DNA of 54,460 nt from Caldifarciminota bacterium. Lineage in GTDB: Bacteria; Hydrothermota; Tepidihabitantia; SM23-42. The stretch is taken from NCBI GenBank assembly GCA_016936155.1, contig JAFGPO010000032.1, positions 1-54,460 of the forward strand, given 5' to 3'. The first letter of the stretch is position 1. Each line of letters starts with the position of its first letter. Positions 51,154 through 54,460 of this stretch are shown in pieces. Under the pieces are notes generated by a model. That model was given only the letters and a program-made list of their open reading frames with translations. It did no database searches and was not told where the DNA came from. The position numbers and the translations under genes are program-made.

Positions 51154-54100
51154 ATGAAGAATAGGAGTGTGAAAATATTTCTTGCGTGCATGTTCATCGG
51201 CCTGCTCGCCGGGTTCATGTATGCAGGTGCGAAGAAGACAACATCAATGGCTGATAACCAAGTGTTGCAGATCAACCATCGAATTGTTACAGAATCCGAT
51301 GTTATTGACCAGGCGAACGCCAAGAACAAAATCATTGCACAAAAAGGTACTTCATATGATATTAAATTCGAACGGAGCACTAAGATCAAAACCGGTATGG
51401 TCGCTTTCCAGAAGAAACTTGCTGAATCTGGGCCTCCCTATACTGGAGAACAATATCCATTTACCGAACTTCACCCCACGCGTTTCGCTGGTTTAGATAT
51501 TCTCCCGCACGATACTCCGGACATAAAGACCAAGAGAATCGGGGAAACCTGGCATAAACCACAAGAGAATCTTTACGTGAAAGGGGAGATGCTTATTCAA
51601 CTGCATAATGATATGCGTGACAAAGTGAGCATTACGATTACGGACGGGAGCGCATCGTTCACTGTCCCCAAACTCGATGTGTTGAATTATAAGTATGGCG
51701 TATTTGATATTTCGCGCGTTATTAAAGAGAACCTTCCTCAGGGAGAGGAGTTTGGGCTGGACCTGATATTCTTGATGAAGGTCCCAGAAGACATGGATCT
51801 TGAAGCAGTATCCCAGGAATACCGGAATGTCAGCGGGGTAAAGGAAGTATCGCCAAATTATTTACCGTTCCTACACGAGGCTGATAATATTCCACGTACG
51901 ATACCCAATGATCCGTATTATGATTGGTCGGACAGCATTGTAAAGGGACCTGAATGCTGGGCGATCCCCAGGTACGGGAGTAATACGGTGAGGATTTCGA
52001 TCCTTGATATCGAGCGTTTATATGAAACTCATGCGGACCTCAGCGGAAACTATCTTGGTTTTAAAGGTGGGACGACAGGTTCTGGAGACCACGGAACAAT
52101 GTGCGCAAGCGTTGCGTGCGCTCGTTTGAACAACAGTACTGGCATGTCCGGTTTATGCGGTGGCTGGAATACGACCCAGGGAGTGCGTTGGACCGGATAT
52201 GTTTTCACGTCCGCATCAGACAATATTACCGCGATCACATGGTCAGTGAACACTGCCAGCGCTGATATACTCAGCGAGAGCATTGGCTTTGGCGGTAATC
52301 CAGCTGGTCTTGAATCAGCATTCGAGTGGGCTTGGTCACAGGGCGTGATTTCGTTCGCATCGGCGGGCAATGATGCAGCAAATCCGGAGCCAGGGTGGCC
52401 TGCCTATTACGGTATCGTAGTCGCCGTCGGCGGGTGTGACGCTACTGGTCAGCTCTGGGATTGGGGTAATGGCGTTGGCTCCAATATCGGTGAATGGGTC
52501 GATATCATCGCCCCGGGCGATGCTCAATATTGCTGTAGTTCTACCGGATATACCACGGATTACGGTGGGACATCTTTTGCGACGCCGGCAGTGGCTGCCA
52601 TTGCCGGACTCATGCTTTCGGATAATCCTTCCTTGACCCCGACGCAGATCCGGGAGCGGCTTATCAGGGCTGCTGACTATAACGAACACAAGAGCCCGGA
52701 ATATGCCGGGCTCATGGGCGCGGGTATTGCCAACTGCTATGAAGCAGTCGAGATATATAATACGAACGTGTCGGTGAATGAAATGGTCGATGTTCCAGCA
52801 TCTCCGCCTGCATATATTTCGATACATCCAAAAGCCGTGGTGCAGAACCGGGGTACAGGACTGGCTACATTTAATGTAGTAGCACAGGCTACGTTATTTG
52901 GCGTGGCATACGCGGATACCGTACAGGTGTCCAACCTACCACCGAATAACGAATACACGCAAAATGCCGAGATTGTTGAATTCAAGCAGTGGAATCCAGC
53001 CGCTGGTACATATTCGTTTAAGATCTTCGCGACCATGACTGGCGATCAAAATAGGGTGAACGATACGTTGCAGACAACGATCAACGTAGTTCCACCATCG
53101 TCAGGGAGTATTGATACTCTGGTGTATGATACTAATGCCCCTGCGTGGTATTTCAACGATGCTAACTATTATTGGGCAGTGCGTTGCAGTCCGGAACAGC
53201 CGTGCTCGGTACTTTCCATTAATTTCTTTAGTCAGGGTGCAGGAAATTACTATCTGTACACCTGGAATGACGCGTCAGGTTTACCTGGAACCGTGAAGAC
53301 AGGACCCCAGACCTATGCAAACTCTACTACCGGATGGAAAGATATTAACATTACCGGTCATCCATTTTTTAGTGGCGACTTCCATATCGGATTTCAGTGT
53401 CCAGGTGGTGCTGGTGGTCCATGGGTGATTGCCGATAATGGGCCTGGAACCGGACGGAGTAAATACTCTGCAAATGGTACTTCCTGGAATACATTCAGCG
53501 CTTATAACTGGTGCATACGCGCGATCGTAAAATATCCGCCATCAGGCGTCCATGATGTATCAATGCAATCCATTGTCACCCCTACTACCCATCAAATTAC
53601 AGCAATGCCGGTTATTCCATCCGTGATCATCAAAAATTTGGGGAGCAGTGCAGAAACCGGGTTTAACGTGACCATGAAGATTGATTCATCCGGACAACAG
53701 ATTTACACCGATACGAAAGCGATTTCCAAGACCCTGGGCAAGTTCGATGCGGATACCGTGACATTCGCCGGGTGGATGCCCAACTGGAATGGGGGAACAT
53801 ATATTTGTTCATGCTATACACAGTTAGGCACGGATCAGGATCGGAGTAATGATACATTGACCAGAGATGTGCTGTGTTCCAACACGGATACTTTGGCGAT
53901 CGATGACGGTACGGCGCGATGGTATTCAGGAGATTCTTTCTATGCGGCGTCGCGGTTCTCGATTGAACGTCCGGGGAATATTACCGGTATCATGTACTAC
54001 ATGTGGCGCCGCCGGGGTAATGCACAAACGCCTAATGTCGTGCCGTGCACACTGTTTGTGTGGGATAATGCGAGTGGTGATCCTGGTACACAAATGCACT

Positions 54101-54460
54101 CTGGTGCCCATACACCGGTTACGGCAGTGAGCACCGAGATCACGGAGTGGTTGACCTATAACATGGCATTGACACCGGTGAGTGTAAATCCGGGTGATTT
54201 CTGGATCGGGATATGGACCCCGGGTATGGTCGGTTTTAATAATCCAGGGTCAGATTCAACATTTGAGTACATCCTGTTCGATAACGAAACCGATACGTAC
54301 CGAACAAAATCCTCATTCGACAAGACGACCTGGAATACGCGCACGTTTGACTGCATGATCCGACCGATCGTCCAGTACACGGGATCGGTGAACAGTCATG
54401 ATGTGATGACTAAGGAGATTGATGAACCGGGAATGCTCGTGAGTACACTGCGTGAATATC
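51154..54460 (+). CDS. Secreted subtilisin-family (S8) serine protease, incomplete at right edge
   Basis: The frame stays open to the window edge (at least 1102 residues). A signal peptide (about residues 1-25, VKIFLACMFIGLLAGFMYAGA) precedes a propeptide-like region that includes VKGEMLIQL and an inhibitor-I9-like stretch. The S8 catalytic domain spans about 250-520 with Asp285 in SILDIERLYETH, His313 in GDHGTMCAS and Ser474 in GGTSFATPAVAA. The Asp motif is D-I-E rather than the usual D-[ST]-G. Beyond about 525 are repeated beta-sandwich modules, including CARDB-like segments (VSVNEMVDVPASPPAYISIHPKAVVQNRG; HDVSMQSIVTPT) alternating with WYFNDANYYWAVR-type modules. A sorting tail may lie past the edge. 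It is transcribed alone. Confidence 0.88.
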   Translation, partial: MKNRSVKIFLACMFIGLLAGFMYAGAKKTTSMADNQVLQINHRIVTESDVIDQANAKNKIIAQKGTSYDIKFERSTKIKTGMVAFQKKLAESGPPYTGEQYPFTELHPTRFAGLDILPHDTPDIKTKRIGETWHKPQENLYVKGEMLIQLHNDMRDKVSITITDGSASFTVPKLDVLNYKYGVFDISRVIKENLPQGEEFGLDLIFLMKVPEDMDLEAVSQEYRNVSGVKEVSPNYLPFLHEADNIPRTIPNDPYYDWSDSIVKGPECWAIPRYGSNTVRISILDIERLYETHADLSGNYLGFKGGTTGSGDHGTMCASVACARLNNSTGMSGLCGGWNTTQGVRWTGYVFTSASDNITAITWSVNTASADILSESIGFGGNPAGLESAFEWAWSQGVISFASAGNDAANPEPGWPAYYGIVVAVGGCDATGQLWDWGNGVGSNIGEWVDIIAPGDAQYCCSSTGYTTDYGGTSFATPAVAAIAGLMLSDNPSLTPTQIRERLIRAADYNEHKSPEYAGLMGAGIANCYEAVEIYNTNVSVNEMVDVPASPPAYISIHPKAVVQNRGTGLATFNVVAQATLFGVAYADTVQVSNLPPNNEYTQNAEIVEFKQWNPAAGTYSFKIFATMTGDQNRVNDTLQTTINVVPPSSGSIDTLVYDTNAPAWYFNDANYYWAVRCSPEQPCSVLSINFFSQGAGNYYLYTWNDASGLPGTVKTGPQTYANSTTGWKDINITGHPFFSGDFHIGFQCPGGAGGPWVIADNGPGTGRSKYSANGTSWNTFSAYNWCIRAIVKYPPSGVHDVSMQSIVTPTTHQITAMPVIPSVIIKNLGSSAETGFNVTMKIDSSGQQIYTDTKAISKTLGKFDADTVTFAGWMPNWNGGTYICSCYTQLGTDQDRSNDTLTRDVLCSNTDTLAIDDGTARWYSGDSFYAASRFSIERPGNITGIMYYMWRRRGNAQTPNVVPCTLFVWDNASGDPGTQMHSGAHTPVTAVSTEITEWLTYNMALTPVSVNPGDFWIGIWTPGMVGFNNPGSDSTFEYILFDNETDTYRTKSSFDKTTWNTRTFDCMIRPIVQYTGSVNSHDVMTKEIDEPGMLVSTLREY

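Overview
The window carries 41 protein-coding genes, one cut off by the right edge. I see no tRNA, rRNA, CRISPR array, insertion sequence or prophage. The gene set points to a diderm bacterium of the FCB-like or candidate-phylum kind; I would guess candidate division WOR-3 (Stahlbacteria) or a relative. The grounds are a PorV-type outer-membrane protein, cargo with type IX-like C-terminal tails, two GWxTD-domain proteins, a bifunctional fructose-1,6-bisphosphate aldolase/phosphatase, and very large one-component regulators. This placement is inference from gene content, not a phylogeny.

Layout. 0.3-5.9 kb: a minus-strand locus with a 1620-residue kinase-ATPase-TPR-GAF-sigma54 activator, palindromic putative enhancer sites, a clear -24/-12 promoter, a short secreted peptide ending in seven prolines, and an LSm/Hfq-like protein. 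6-16.6 kb: a saccharopine-dehydrogenase-like enzyme, two ABC sugar permeases, a secreted tail-bearing protein, a zinc alcohol dehydrogenase, an outer-membrane protein/lipoprotein pair, an endonuclease III-related glycosylase, a DUF4015 glycosidase-like protein, PorV and FBP aldolase/phosphatase. 16.7-25.1 kb: a Lon-family protease of the AAA_32 type, the holA-zinc ribbon-leuS operon, and a PPC protein with a Tat-exported radical SAM enzyme. 25.1-27.2 kb: a second sigma54 activator beside an outer-membrane gene whose -24/-12 element is almost identical to the first. 27.7-31.1 kb: four membrane-protein genes of unknown function, three of them coupled by ATGA overlaps. 31.5-40.4 kb: metG, tatD, rsmA, a tiny ferredoxin, a STAND-TPR-BTAD regulator and a secreted protein. 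40.4-43.4 kb: dCMP deaminase and gyrA. 43.7-50.5 kb: a six-gene operon hsp20-lon-GWxTD-GWxTD-NYN-hisJ. 51.1 kb to the edge: a multidomain subtilisin-family protease.

Two themes recur. First, eleven transcription units have a -35/-10 promoter whose -10 box ends 5 or 6 bases before the start codon, so their mRNAs should begin at the start codon (leaderless). Secreted proteins and some enzymes instead have leaders with strong ribosome-binding sites. Second, both sigma54 activators sit next to an envelope or secreted-protein gene with a -24/-12 promoter. This suggests sigma54 controls cell-surface functions here.

The longer intergenic regions are mosaics of dispersed imperfect repeats and REP-like hairpins rather than genes.
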